From the NCBI GenBank assembly GCA_021298315.1, contig JAJTFC010000020.1, positions 62,001-126,000 on the forward strand: DNA of 64,000 nt. Direction: 5' to 3'. The DNA is from Planctomycetaceae bacterium (GTDB lineage: Bacteria; Planctomycetota; Planctomycetia; Pirellulales; Pirellulaceae). Positions within the stretch are counted from its first letter, which is position 1. Each line of letters opens with the position of its first letter. This document shows positions 19,239 through 28,283 of this stretch, piece by piece. The notes below the pieces were generated by a model. That model worked only from the letters and a program-made list of their open reading frames with translations. It had not been told where the DNA came from and searched no databases. The position numbers and the translations under genes were made by a program.

Positions 19239-20312
19239 CTATTCGAGTCCTGAAATATCGATGTAGCGGTAGGTACCGCGGTTGCGTTCTGCAAGTTCGC
19301 GGATCCAAGTTCCATCGTTGGGGGCGGGCCCTCGATTGAATTGGATGGTATGGATGGTCGTCGAGGAACGATCGGCGCGGTTTTGAATTTCGACCAGTTG
19401 CGATTCGGTGAGCGAAGGCTCGGCCGCATCGGTAAGAAAGAACAGCACGTCCGGAGCAAAGGATAGACCCATTTTGAGTCCGGGGATGTGCTCGGTACCA
19501 CCTGAAGGTTTGATGGCTTTGACGAAACGCGAAGCTTTTTCTTTGTTGATGTCGTTGGCTGCAAGGAGTCTGCCCCCGGACGCCCCGTTGCTCAGAGATC
19601 CCGGAGATTCATTGTAGAAGACGATTTGAAATTGGTTCTTTTCGGCCAACGAAGCGATGCTTTTGAGCAACTCACTTCGAGCAAACCGCATCGGCGCCCC
19701 ATCGAATTCTTCCATCGATGCTGAGCGATCAAGAACGTAGACGAAATTGGATCCGGAACCCCGAAGCCCCATAAAGGTGGCCGAACTCGAGCCCCCTTGG
19801 CCTTGACCGCTGTTTCCCTGGTTTGCCGACCCCTGAATGCCCGTTCCCGAAATACCTTGGCCTAGTTTACCCACCGCGTTGGAGGTCGCACCGGCGTCGG
19901 CCGAATATCCGATCAGATCCTTCGTCAGTTCGCTCAGGTCCAAAGGAGCGGCCGTCTCGGCTCGAGCCGCTTGCATCGCCGCGCTCGCCGGTTGGCTTCC
20001 CGAGTTGCTATCGGTCAAGGAGTACAGATCACCGGTTTTGGCTTCGTGGAAAACGGCGATCCCGACCGGGCGGTCGATCAGGTCAGTCGTCCCATGTCGG
20101 GTTGGCTGCCATAGCAAAGACAGTGTGACCAACAAGATCGCATGGGTTGCCGAGCTGATAATCCAGGCTTTTGCTCCCCTCCAGGGATTGGGCCTGTAAG
20201 CAAAGCCCTCGCTATTGCGACGGACCATCAATTTCCCAGCACCCAGCGCAGGCACAGGTGGCTCGCAAGGGGGCGTGGGGCTTGAAGATTCCGGCGAGGG
20301 GGACTCTGGCAT
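19239..20312 (-). CDS. VWA domain membrane protein
   Basis: 357 residues. A proline-rich N-terminus precedes one transmembrane segment near residues 50-68 (AWIISSATHAILLVTLSLLW), a linker rich in Gly/Ser/Gln, and a C-terminal von Willebrand factor A domain. The metal-ion-dependent adhesion site is intact as DRSASM, with later FFLTDAAEP. The single helix with a long low-complexity linker places the VWA domain outside the membrane. It heads the operon with upp and the dehydratase gene and is divergent from the nuclease-like gene at 20455. The ligand is unknown. Confidence 0.8.
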   Translation of the reverse strand: MPESPSPESSSPTPPCEPPVPALGAGKLMVRRNSEGFAYRPNPWRGAKAWIISSATHAILLVTLSLLWQPTRHGTTDLIDRPVGIAVFHEAKTGDLYSLTDSNSGSQPASAAMQAARAETAAPLDLSELTKDLIGYSADAGATSNAVGKLGQGISGTGIQGSANQGNSGQGQGGSSSATFMGLRGSGSNFVYVLDRSASMEEFDGAPMRFARSELLKSIASLAEKNQFQIVFYNESPGSLSNGASGGRLLAANDINKEKASRFVKAIKPSGGTEHIPGLKMGLSFAPDVLFFLTDAAEPSLTESQLVEIQNRADRSSTTIHTIQFNRGPAPNDGTWIRELAERNRGTYRYIDISGLE

Positions 20313-20454
20313 GGCTCAGCGGGTTAGCATTTCGAAGGAAAATTGAGGAACCAGCGATCGGGGTCCGGTAGAATGATATAGTATAGGACGCTTGTTTACA
20401 GGCTTGGAAGCCTTCGGGCATCATCCCTTTTTCTACTAACATCGAGATTCCGTC

Positions 20455-21009
20455 ATGAAGCGCTTGGTCATTGGCTGCTGGCTTACCGCATCGCTCCTTT
20501 GGGCAAATACGCTCTTGGGGCAGACGGCTGATCCATCCAAAGAAACCGCAACAAAGCAGGATGTCAAGGAAAAGGACGAGGAGATCACCGCTAAGGTCAC
20601 CAAAGTGATCGATGGCGATTCGATCAAAGTCCGCTCGGCCGACGGTAAAGAGATTGAGGTTCAGCTCGAGGGGACCGATGCACCGGAGGCCAAACAAGAG
20701 CACGGCAAGGAGTCCAGTGACGCTTTGAAAAAGCTGCTTTTTGACTCCGATGTCCGGGTCACTTGGAAAAAGAAAGACAATTTCGATAGGCCATTGGCTC
20801 AAGTCTACCGAGGCGAAACACACGTCAACGCCGAAATGATCCGCACCGGAAACGCTTGGCATTTCAAACGCTACAACCAGTCCAAGGCCTTGGCAGACCT
20901 TGAGATTGAGGCGAAAAAAGAGAAACGCGGGCTTTGGAAAGCCGAAAACCCAGTCGCCCCTTGGGACTATCGAAAAGAAAACCGCACTCCCGATAAACCG
21001 GATCGATAA
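20455..21009 (+). CDS. Secreted thermonuclease (SNase)-like protein with substituted catalytic Arg
   Basis: 184 residues with a signal peptide (LTASLLWANTLLGQ). The SNase fold is recognisable: KVIDGDSI, then LEGTDAPE, then FDRPLAQVY and KKEKRGLWK. When aligned by eye with staphylococcal nuclease, E43 (DAPE) and R87 (FDRPLA) are present, but the residue at the R35 position is Gln (EVQLEG). That Arg helps bind the phosphate, so activity may be reduced or altered. It is divergent from the VWA gene. Many planctomycete secreted SNase-like proteins have an unknown substrate; nuclease activity is inferred from the fold only. Confidence 0.85.
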   Translation: MKRLVIGCWLTASLLWANTLLGQTADPSKETATKQDVKEKDEEITAKVTKVIDGDSIKVRSADGKEIEVQLEGTDAPEAKQEHGKESSDALKKLLFDSDVRVTWKKKDNFDRPLAQVYRGETHVNAEMIRTGNAWHFKRYNQSKALADLEIEAKKEKRGLWKAENPVAPWDYRKENRTPDKPDR

Positions 21010-21233
21010 CCCAAGCTACCTCGGTTAGACCCTGCCCAAAATCCGCTCAGCCGGATACACTTCCTGCGGAAATAGTTCGATCGACCGAAGACATCCCCGA
21101 ATGCCTCTATGCAATCCTCCTATTCGATCCGACCAATCAATTCGTCTTGCCACCCTTCGGAATGCTCCGGCGGGAAGGCCGGCCATTCGTTTATGGGTAA
21201 TTCATCGATGGGCAAGCTGGTCCTGGAGGTCCG

Positions 21234-21986
21234 ATGAGACAGGCGTTGATCAGCGACATCCATGGCAATCTTGAAGCTCTAAACGCAGTTCTTGCCGACA
21301 TCACCTCGCAGTCGATCGATGAGATCATCTGTTTGGGCGATGTCGTGGGCTATGGCCCCAACCCAATCGAATGCTTAGAGCTCGTGATGAAGAAAGCCAA
21401 ACTGACGATCTTGGGGAATCACGATCAAGCCACCGTGTTCGACCCCAACGGCTTTAACCCCATCGCCATGCGCGCAATCCTCTGGACCCGCGAGGAATTG
21501 GGCAAAGGGAACTCCAAGGCGGTCAATAAGCGTTGGGACTTCATCAATGATCTGCCCAGGTCGCATCAGATGGACAAGACACTTTTTGTCCATGGATCGC
21601 CCTGCGATGCGACCAACGAATACGTCTTCCCCGAAACAGCCTATGACAAAAACAAAATGGACCGCCTTTTCTCAAAGGTCCCCTTGTTCTGCTTCCAAGG
21701 CCATACGCACATCGCAGGGGTCTTTACCCCCGATCCGGGTTTCATCTACGCCGAGGAATGCGACCACAACTTTACCCTCGGACGCGAAAAACTGATGATC
21801 AATATCGGCAGCGTCGGCCAACCTCGCGATGAAGACCCAAGAGCTTGCTACACCATCGTCGACCAGGAAGCCAAAAAGGTTTTCTTTCGCAGAGTCCAAT
21901 ACGATATCGATACGACGATCGCTAAAATCTACAAAATTCCCGAGCTGGATAACCAACTGGGGGACCGCTTGCGGTCAGGAAAATAA
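21234..21986 (+). CDS. Calcineurin-like metallophosphoesterase (copy 1 of tandem pair)
   Basis: 250 residues. All metal-binding motifs of the family are present: SDIHGN at the N-terminus, GDVVGYGPNP, GNHD and GHTH. It belongs to the compact YfcE/MJ0936-like group of cytoplasmic phosphodiesterases. The protein is closely related to the next gene (21986 to 22023, a 36 bp gap), and both share the unusual segment CLGDV-GYGPNP-ECL and the NVGSVGQPRDED-type C-terminal motif, so they arose by tandem duplication. The physiological substrate cannot be predicted. Confidence 0.9.
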   Translation: MRQALISDIHGNLEALNAVLADITSQSIDEIICLGDVVGYGPNPIECLELVMKKAKLTILGNHDQATVFDPNGFNPIAMRAILWTREELGKGNSKAVNKRWDFINDLPRSHQMDKTLFVHGSPCDATNEYVFPETAYDKNKMDRLFSKVPLFCFQGHTHIAGVFTPDPGFIYAEECDHNFTLGREKLMINIGSVGQPRDEDPRACYTIVDQEAKKVFFRRVQYDIDTTIAKIYKIPELDNQLGDRLRSGK

Positions 21987-22022
21987 GCCCAGTCCTCGGA
22001 CGAAACACGGAAAGCATCCATC

Positions 22023-22769
22023 TTGAGAACCGCAATCCTCAGCGATATCCATGGCAATCTCGAAGCCCTCGAGGCGGTGCTCAAGGACATTGAATCTCAA
22101 AAAGTCGACCGAATCATCTGCTTAGGCGATGTCATCGGGTACGGTCCCAACCCAAGAGAGTGTTTGGACCTCGTCATGCAGATGTCCGTATGCGTCATAG
22201 GGAACCACGATTATGGAGCGGTCAACGATCCAGAAGGGTTCAGCGCATCGGCCGAACGCGCCATTTTTTGGACCCGTCAACAAATCGAGCAAAGCGAGAA
22301 TCCCGACGATGCCCGACGCCGAATCCTTTTCCTACTGAAATTACCACGGATTCATAGCGAAGAAGGACTTCTATTTGTCCACGGCTCGATCCGCGATCCG
22401 ATCAACGAATATGTCTTTCCCGACGATGTGTTCAACCGCCGCAAGATGGAGAAACTCTTCGGCATGATCCAAAACTTTTGCTTCCAAGGACATACCCACA
22501 CCCCTGGCATATTCACCCCCGATTACCAGTTCCTCTCCCCCGACTCCTTCAACTACAGATACCGGCTTACCGAGCCCAAAGCGATGATCAACGTTGGAAG
22601 CGTTGGGCAACCACGCGACGAAGACTGGAGAAGTTGCTATGCGATCTTCGACCCACCCTTTTTGGAATATCGCCGAATCGAATACGATGTCGATGCAACC
22701 GCCGAGAAAATCTTCCAAATCCCTGAACTCGATCGCTTCCTCGGCGAACGGCTTTTCCGAGGAAATTAA
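22023..22769 (+). CDS. Calcineurin-like metallophosphoesterase (copy 2 of tandem pair)
   Basis: 248 residues, beginning with a TTG codon at 22023 that aligns exactly with the first residue of the neighbouring copy (RTAILSDIHGN versus RQALISDIHGN). Motifs SDIHGN, GDVIGYGPNP, GNHD and GHTH are intact. Differences from copy 1 concentrate between GNHD and the HGS motif, where the two genes would bind different substrates. It is 30 bp upstream of the DUF447 gene, so three genes probably form one operon with copy 1. Confidence 0.9.
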   Translation: MRTAILSDIHGNLEALEAVLKDIESQKVDRIICLGDVIGYGPNPRECLDLVMQMSVCVIGNHDYGAVNDPEGFSASAERAIFWTRQQIEQSENPDDARRRILFLLKLPRIHSEEGLLFVHGSIRDPINEYVFPDDVFNRRKMEKLFGMIQNFCFQGHTHTPGIFTPDYQFLSPDSFNYRYRLTEPKAMINVGSVGQPRDEDWRSCYAIFDPPFLEYRRIEYDVDATAEKIFQIPELDRFLGERLFRGN

Positions 22770-22799
22770 GACCAATCCACGGATCAGAGGGACCGACAA

Positions 22800-23375
22800 A
22801 TGATCCTCGAAGGCATCCTCACGACCGAATCGGCCGACGAGCGGTTGCACGTATCGCCCATCGGACCGCATGTCGATCGTCGCTTGGAAACCTGGGTTCT
22901 TCAACCCTTCAAAACATCGACGACCTTCTCGAATCTCCATCGAACCCATCGGGCTGTCTTCCATATCGTCGATGACGCATTGCTCATGGTCCAGGCCGTC
23001 TTGGGTATCTGCAATACCCAAGAGGGAACTCCTCGAGCCGATTACCAAACCTCGGTGGGCTGGGTTCTTCGAAACGCATGCCGCGCCATTCCTCTGCAAA
23101 TTCACCGGTGGGATCTATCCAAAGATCGAGCCGTCGCAGATTGCCGTGCCGCAGAGTGCATCGACATCCGCCCATTCTGGGGCTGGAATCGTGCAGCCAA
23201 CAGCTTGCTCGAACTGTCGATCCTTTGGAGCAGACGCGACATGCTCGAACATGCCTTTCTCAGCGCAGAATTTGAAAGGCACAAGGTCGTGATCCAAAAG
23301 ACCGCTGGGGACCGCGAGTTCGAAGCCCTCGCACTCTTGGAGCGATCGTTGGCCGACCGCTCCACGACGTGGTGA
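22800..23375 (+). CDS. DUF447 family protein, probable flavin-binding
   Basis: 191 residues. The N-terminus has the DUF447 pattern MILEGILTTES, followed by PIGPHVD and LQPFKTSTTFSNL, and AVFHIVDDALLMVQA. DUF447 members resemble split-barrel FMN-binding proteins and, in methanogens, appear near tetrahydromethanopterin pathways. Planctomycetes often carry one copy, which fits the presence of a methylene-H4MPT dehydrogenase at the right edge of this window. The gene follows the phosphoesterase pair closely and probably shares its transcript. The enzymatic role is not known to me. Confidence 0.75.
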   Translation: MILEGILTTESADERLHVSPIGPHVDRRLETWVLQPFKTSTTFSNLHRTHRAVFHIVDDALLMVQAVLGICNTQEGTPRADYQTSVGWVLRNACRAIPLQIHRWDLSKDRAVADCRAAECIDIRPFWGWNRAANSLLELSILWSRRDMLEHAFLSAEFERHKVVIQKTAGDREFEALALLERSLADRSTTW

Positions 23376-23417
23376 CGCTCGAAAGGTCCCTGCAATGCTT
23401 AGAAATTTCTCAGCCGA

Positions 23418-24428
23418 TCAAGGCAACGTAACGATGATGCCATCGTTGCGGCCAGCCATCGCCCGATAGACCTGCATATCCACTGTGCTGGAGATCGTAT
23501 GCGTCGATCCATCCATCAGCAGAAACAAGCAACCACCGGTGTGCGGACTCCAAAATCCCCCTGGACTACCCGTTGGAGCGTTGGGCCCACCAGTCCGCAC
23601 GTGAACCGTGGCCATCGTGATCGCAGGGCGGGCGGTTTGCCCTACGGTCTGCTGCCGCATCTGGGCGATTGCCGGTGAAAAAACCGTTTGGGCTGTCGGA
23701 ATCACTCCGGCCCAACCGTTGGGGGCAAACATGCTGGCCCTTTCGCCGATCCCGATGGTGTTGGATGTCCCATCGGTGATGTCCGCATGTCGGATCGCTT
23801 GATTGCGATGAAACATCCCATTGAAAGGGGACTCCTCGTAGAGCGCCGAATAGCGCGGTACGTTTGCCGGATCTCCCCCCCCTAGCGAGCCGATGTAACT
23901 GCAATGCGCAAGATCCCGGATACCGATCGACGTCGGCCACACCGTAACCGGCTCATTCCAAGCGTCCGAGGGACATTGGTAGGAGGAAACTCGGGTGCTG
24001 CGGGCAACTTGATTCACCGCAGCGGTGATAGGGGCCCCAAACTGGATCGATTGATGGAGGCTTGCCAACTCCATGTTCGGCAAGATCATCGCAAAGAGAC
24101 TCCAACCTGGCCCCGCTTCAGGGACCGGATCATTTCCAACCCCAGACCAAGTCCCCGTGACCCGCGAAATAAAACCTGGAGCAAACCTCTTGTGGGCCCC
24201 CTCGTAGTTGTGCAGTGCCAAACCTATCTGCTTGAGATTGTTAGCACACTGCATGCGGCGTGCCGCCTCCCGGGCAGCTTGGACGGCCGGGAGCAAAAGC
24301 CCGACTAGGATGCCGATGATGGCGATGACGACCAAGAGTTCCACAAGGGTAAAACCGCTTGGGCGGCCTCTGTCCGACTTCGCGTTGCGAAGTGTTCTTG
24401 GTAAAGCAACAAACTGAAACTTGGACAT
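23418..24428 (-). CDS. DUF1559 domain-containing pseudopilin-like protein
   Basis: 336 residues. A type IV pilin-like leader has its cleavage site at G25/F26 with Glu at +5 (GFTLVELLVVIAIIGILVG). Then comes QAAREAARRMQC, typical of DUF1559, and the C-terminal H-X9-DG-like region around SPHTGGCLFLLMDGST. These proteins are highly amplified in planctomycetes and probably are exported through a pilus or type II secretion-like system; function is unknown. The gene is divergent from hemP, with the 24541-24561 palindrome between them. Confidence 0.92.
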   Translation of the reverse strand: MSKFQFVALPRTLRNAKSDRGRPSGFTLVELLVVIAIIGILVGLLLPAVQAAREAARRMQCANNLKQIGLALHNYEGAHKRFAPGFISRVTGTWSGVGNDPVPEAGPGWSLFAMILPNMELASLHQSIQFGAPITAAVNQVARSTRVSSYQCPSDAWNEPVTVWPTSIGIRDLAHCSYIGSLGGGDPANVPRYSALYEESPFNGMFHRNQAIRHADITDGTSNTIGIGERASMFAPNGWAGVIPTAQTVFSPAIAQMRQQTVGQTARPAITMATVHVRTGGPNAPTGSPGGFWSPHTGGCLFLLMDGSTHTISSTVDMQVYRAMAGRNDGIIVTLP

Positions 24429-24540
24429 GGAGAAAACTCCTAACAGCTAAAAACGATGGGTATCGAATCGTCCATTTGGCTGGCTAGGGCCCCTGTTCGT
24501 ATCGAACGAGTCCCGATGGCTTGCTCCTGCCACCTATTGT

Positions 24541-24561
24541 TACTGAGACTCAGTCTCAGTA
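24541..24561. promoter_or_regulatory. 21-bp perfect palindrome, Fur-box-like operator
   Basis: Bases 24541-24561 read as a perfect inverted repeat of 10-1-10, with the core TGAGACTCAGTCTCA. This core has the 7-1-7 layout of the Fur box (compare TGATAATNATTATCA; positions TGA, A, T, A, T and TCA match). It lies 94 bp before the hemP start and 113 bp before the divergent DUF1559 start. Iron or heme control of hemP is a reasonable inference; binding by another dimeric regulator is possible. Confidence 0.5.
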
Positions 24562-24654
24562 CAATCCACCCCAAGTACCTTTTCGCATAATTTCTTGTGA
24601 AAAGTCGTTAGCCTCGAAGCGTCACCGATGCGTGGGACGGAGAAACGAAAAACC

Positions 24655-24864
24655 ATGGAAAAAGACGCTGGCCCACAAGACGCTCAACCTGAACCTAAAC
24701 CAACCCAGGACGACTCGATCGAGAAATCCTCAGGGCCACGACTCCCAAAGATCGTTCCGTTCCGGGATCTGTGCCGATGCGGCGACGAGGTCTGGATCGA
24801 ACACGCCGGGCAGCTCTATCGCCTCAGGTGCACCAAGCAAGGGAAACTCTTGCTGACGAAATAG
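24655..24864 (+). CDS. hemP: Hemin uptake protein HemP
   Basis: 69 residues from ATG 24655; an upstream in-frame ATG at 24628 would add nine residues. The C-terminal half matches the HemP family: a short acidic/Pro-rich lead, FRDLCRCGDEVWIEH, GQLYRLR and the ending TKQGKLLLTK. HemP is a small protein co-occurring with heme/iron uptake genes and is often iron controlled. The CRC pair within the conserved block is not usual and could add a metal or redox contact. No heme receptor lies next to it here. Confidence 0.8.
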   Translation: MEKDAGPQDAQPEPKPTQDDSIEKSSGPRLPKIVPFRDLCRCGDEVWIEHAGQLYRLRCTKQGKLLLTK

Positions 24865-24889
24865 CCCTGCAAAACATTCCTTCAAAACA

Positions 24890-26547
24890 TTACCGTGAGG
24901 CTTTTGAATCCACCTCTAAAAACTCATCGATGAATCCCCCGAGCATTTCGTAAAACTTCGTGGTTTCTGGCTTCAACGCAGAGAGCCCTGCCGAATCCCC
25001 ATACGATCCGGTCTGGAAGAAATCGGGCGCCTGGGATTTGAGTTCCTGGAACCTTGCCTGGAATTTCTGATTCTTAACCTCGAGTCTGGGGTTCGCTTTG
25101 GAAACATTCGCAAGATCGTCAAAGTACATTTCCAGAGTCCAATAGGTTTGGGTCGCAACCGATCGGTTCCCTAGCATGCCCTGGCGTTGCTGAAGGAACC
25201 CCCGGAGCCACTGGTCGGCGGCGATAGGATCGAGAGGCTCTGATGCCAAAGCGATCAATTGGGAATCTGCTTTGGATCTCTCGGATGCAAATCCCTCGAT
25301 CGCAGCTTGGATCTTACCCCTATCTCCGAACGGCTTGGCATTGAGCGCCTCATCGATCAAATCTTGTAGAGTCTCGAGTTGCTTGAATTGCGATTCTCCC
25401 TGTGAGCTTAGCATCGGCTTGGCCCAAAGCGGCCCTTGAGGTCGCCCCGGCACTCTCCTTGGAGATCCGACGCTTCCTTGTATCTTCTTGTAGAGGGTTT
25501 GATGGCAACCAGCGCAATCGTACAGAGCATAGTCTCCCCAATTCACTGCGGCACGAGCTTGTTGGTCCAACAGATCGTGGTAGTTCAGGTTCGCGGTCCA
25601 CTGGCCGATTCGGCTTTGCTGGGTTTTCCGGAAATGGGTTTGAATCGTCTGTTCCAAGTCCGAGTGATCCGAGTGATCCGAGTGATCCGACTTATTGGCC
25701 GAAAGGTGAATCCTAAGGTAGTTCATGCGATCTTTTTCAAGCTGCTGATCGATATCGCTTTTCGGTGGGGCAAGTTTGTTCCATTTTTCGTTGAGCGTCA
25801 TCCAGTGCTTGTTGGAGGTCCCGTCGAGGAATTTACCAAGATCCAACGGTGGCAAGGGCGGGTGGCCAGCAGCGTACATTTCATGAGTGACCCATTTGGA
25901 CTCCTCTGGGTTTCCAAAGTGGCAACTCAAGCAAACCCGTGCCGCAAGGGCACTGTTTTCAAGATCGTAGAACCCTTTGTCGAGTTTTTCGTTCGGATCG
26001 CTGCGGAGCCAACCCGAGCGATGGGCTCTCCCTCCGATCGGAACTGGGCGTAAGTTCGACCTGGAGTTGTCATGCTGCTTTGATCGGACCGCAAGCCTGC
26101 ATGGCAGGTTAAACACTGGGCCCGAAAACCTTCGGAATCCTTATCGATGTTGAGATTATCGAGGATCGATTCAAAAGCCTTGGTTAGCGGTCCGTTCCTA
26201 TCCCCGTTTTGGTACACCTTGTTCAACGCGATTGCATGGATATCGGGTTGAGCCGAAACGTTCGTTTCTGAGTGCGGAACGAGCCCGAAAAACGTACTTG
26301 CTTGGTGTAGACCGATCCACCGATGCTGCTCTTGGGGATTCAGGTTGCTATGGCATGTGACGCAAGTTTTGTCATAGGCTTGAACAGAGCCTTCCCCAAA
26401 ACTGTTCTTGTCCTTGAACGAGGGGGGATCCTCCAAACCAACTGCTGGTGCTGCAAGCATCGAAAGTGCAACAGCTACGACACAAATCGCGCGAAACGCA
26501 AAGATCATCGATGGACAGCAAAGCCTGAGGCAGCAAGTTTGAATCAT
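24890..26547 (-). pseudogene. Multiheme cytochrome c, disrupted by frameshift/deletion near 26030
   Basis: The N-terminal part starts at ATG 26547 (alternative 26511) with a signal peptide (ICVVAVALSMLAAPAVG) and has CVTCH and CLTCH hemes, reading in one frame to about 26029. The C-terminal part, open from there to 24890 in another frame, has CLSCH, AAGHPPLPPLDLG and CAGCH. In the intact neighbour (26589-28061) the segment at this junction is EGVGCEACHGPAEAW; here the first frame ends in RSEG and the second resumes at RAHRSGW, so a third CxxCH appears to have been deleted with a non-triplet number of bases. Either a decayed gene or an assembly error. It follows the neighbouring cytochrome by 41 bp. 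Confidence 0.75.
25661..25690. repeat. 9-bp tandem repeat inside the broken cytochrome gene
   Basis: The unit CGAGTGATC is repeated just over three times from 25661 to 25690, preserving the reading frame and encoding repeated Ser-Asp-His. It lies in a linker between heme domains. Slippage in such a tract could change copy number without frameshift. Confidence 0.8.
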
Positions 26548-26588
26548 GATCTTCGCACGTAAAAAGGGTGTTAGAGATTCGGGACCGC

Positions 26589-28061
26589 TCAGGGGCCTAA
26601 GACCTTGAGTAAAAGAGCCAGGTCCGCTACCCACGAGTCCGATTGTAATCCGTCGGAATTCACCTCGCCTGATTTGCCCGTCGGGAAAATCGGAGACTGC
26701 GTCGATTCGGGAAAAACAAACCGATTTCGTAAACGTTGCATAGGAGCTATGGCCTCCTCGGGCGGAGAACTCGCAAGGGTGGAAAGGTAAGCCAAAGCGG
26801 CTTGTTCCCAATTGCCCGAGTCCATAGCCAAATTCCATTTTTCTCGTGTCCATGCACGATGTTGCTCCTGGGTCCAGATCGGCACCATGGAACCCGATCT
26901 AGCGTTGCTTGTTCGGGGATACACTCCTTGCAATTGCAATCGCTTGGCCTCGATCTTCTCACGGAGCCCTTCGAGATCCTCCGTCGTAGTGTAGCCTCCG
27001 GAGAGGGAACGTTGGAGCGAATCGAGCAACTCGTTGGTGCCGACCGAATCAGAGCCCTGAACTCGATCGATCGATAAGAGGCCTTCGAGGTTCCACATTC
27101 GGATCGACGCTTTCCCGAGTGGCAGGGGTGTTCCGGGAGTTGCCCGCGCTGCTGGAATGAATGGATTCCGCGTTGGTTTCTCGAGCGGCTGGTGGCACGA
27201 AGTGCATTGCTGATTGGAAAACTCTGGCCAAGTCGAGTGAGGGTGAGCCGATGCGATGCGCGTTTCAATGAGTTCCAGCTCAGAATCGGCCTTGGTGACC
27301 TGGCCAATCAACCAACGCTCCAGAGAGAGAGCCGACGGGTTATGCGGTTCCTCGCGCCAATGTTTTGGATAGGCCTTAAGGTACGTTGCGTAATCAAAGT
27401 ATAGCGCCGGATGTCCTGCAGCGATGATGTCATGGTTCATATCGCGGTCAGGACCGCCGACATGGCACAGCGAGCAGGCTTTCGCCCGAACCCGTTCCGA
27501 TGCCGTATTGACCATTCCAAGTTGTTCGATTGCCGCTTGCACACTCCCGGGACCTTGGTAATGCGAATCCCTCCACGCCTCGGCCGGACCGTGACAGGCT
27601 TCGCATCCGACGCCCTCAGGAATTGCCGGCAGGATTCCATCGCTGGTCAATGCGGTCGATGTGTTGTGGCAAGCTAAACAGTTTTGATAGGCTGAGGGAT
27701 TCGCGATTTTGCCATCGATGAGAATTTGCAAACGCTCGAGGATCTCGACGGAGCGATCGGAGTTGAGGGTCCTCCAGGATCGAGCATGAGGATCGCTCTC
27801 GATCCAAAGCGGGTATTCGGAACCTCTCAAAGCATGGACCGAGGAAACTCCCGCCGCAGGCCCGCCATGGCAAGCCGAAGCCGAGCAGGAAGGTGCACCG
27901 AGCGCTCGATTCGATGCTTGGGTCAGGGGCACCACGCCCCAAGGATCGGCGGATTCCACTGGCCCCGGCGGGGTTTGATACGCCTGCGACGGTAAAGTCG
28001 CCCCAACGAGCACAACCGCAATCCATCCCCAAAACAAAGGTTGATTTATTGACATTGCCAA
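26589..28061 (-). CDS. Pentaheme cytochrome c family protein with CX4CH motif
   Basis: 490 residues with a signal peptide (IAVVLVGATLPSQAYQ). Heme motifs in order: an atypical CSASACH (residues 59-65, CX4CH), CLACH at 128, CEACH at 153, CSLCH at 196 and CTSCH near 300. AAGHPALYFDYATYL follows the fourth. The order, spacing and the CX4CH are the same as in the protein at 41366-42952, so they are paralogs. The protein should be a periplasmic electron carrier. It heads the minus-strand pair with the broken cytochrome and is divergent from the cyclase at 28284. Confidence 0.88.
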   Translation of the reverse strand: MAMSINQPLFWGWIAVVLVGATLPSQAYQTPPGPVESADPWGVVPLTQASNRALGAPSCSASACHGGPAAGVSSVHALRGSEYPLWIESDPHARSWRTLNSDRSVEILERLQILIDGKIANPSAYQNCLACHNTSTALTSDGILPAIPEGVGCEACHGPAEAWRDSHYQGPGSVQAAIEQLGMVNTASERVRAKACSLCHVGGPDRDMNHDIIAAGHPALYFDYATYLKAYPKHWREEPHNPSALSLERWLIGQVTKADSELELIETRIASAHPHSTWPEFSNQQCTSCHQPLEKPTRNPFIPAARATPGTPLPLGKASIRMWNLEGLLSIDRVQGSDSVGTNELLDSLQRSLSGGYTTTEDLEGLREKIEAKRLQLQGVYPRTSNARSGSMVPIWTQEQHRAWTREKWNLAMDSGNWEQAALAYLSTLASSPPEEAIAPMQRLRNRFVFPESTQSPIFPTGKSGEVNSDGLQSDSWVADLALLLKVLGP

Positions 28062-28283
28062 GGTTCGAATCCTTGTTCATCGATGGACATTCATGGATTT
28101 CGCTTCCTTGGGACGTCCATTCGATAAAGGGCGATAAGATTCTCGAAAAGTTGTACAGTCCGAAGCGATTTTCAGACGTTTCGATACGATTATAGTAAGA
28201 TCCATCCTGCAGGTTGCAATACTGCGAGGCCGCAGACGGCCTGATGTAGATCGGTCCACTCCCCATCAAGAAGCTAACGAAAG

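Noticed and set aside
22371-23105. 244-codon open frame on the minus strand
   Set aside because: It covers the opposite strand of the second phosphoesterase and the DUF447 gene, both with intact motifs.
25661-25690. Possible CRISPR or regulatory repeat array
   Set aside because: Only 3.3 copies of a 9-bp in-frame unit without spacers; it is a coding tandem repeat.
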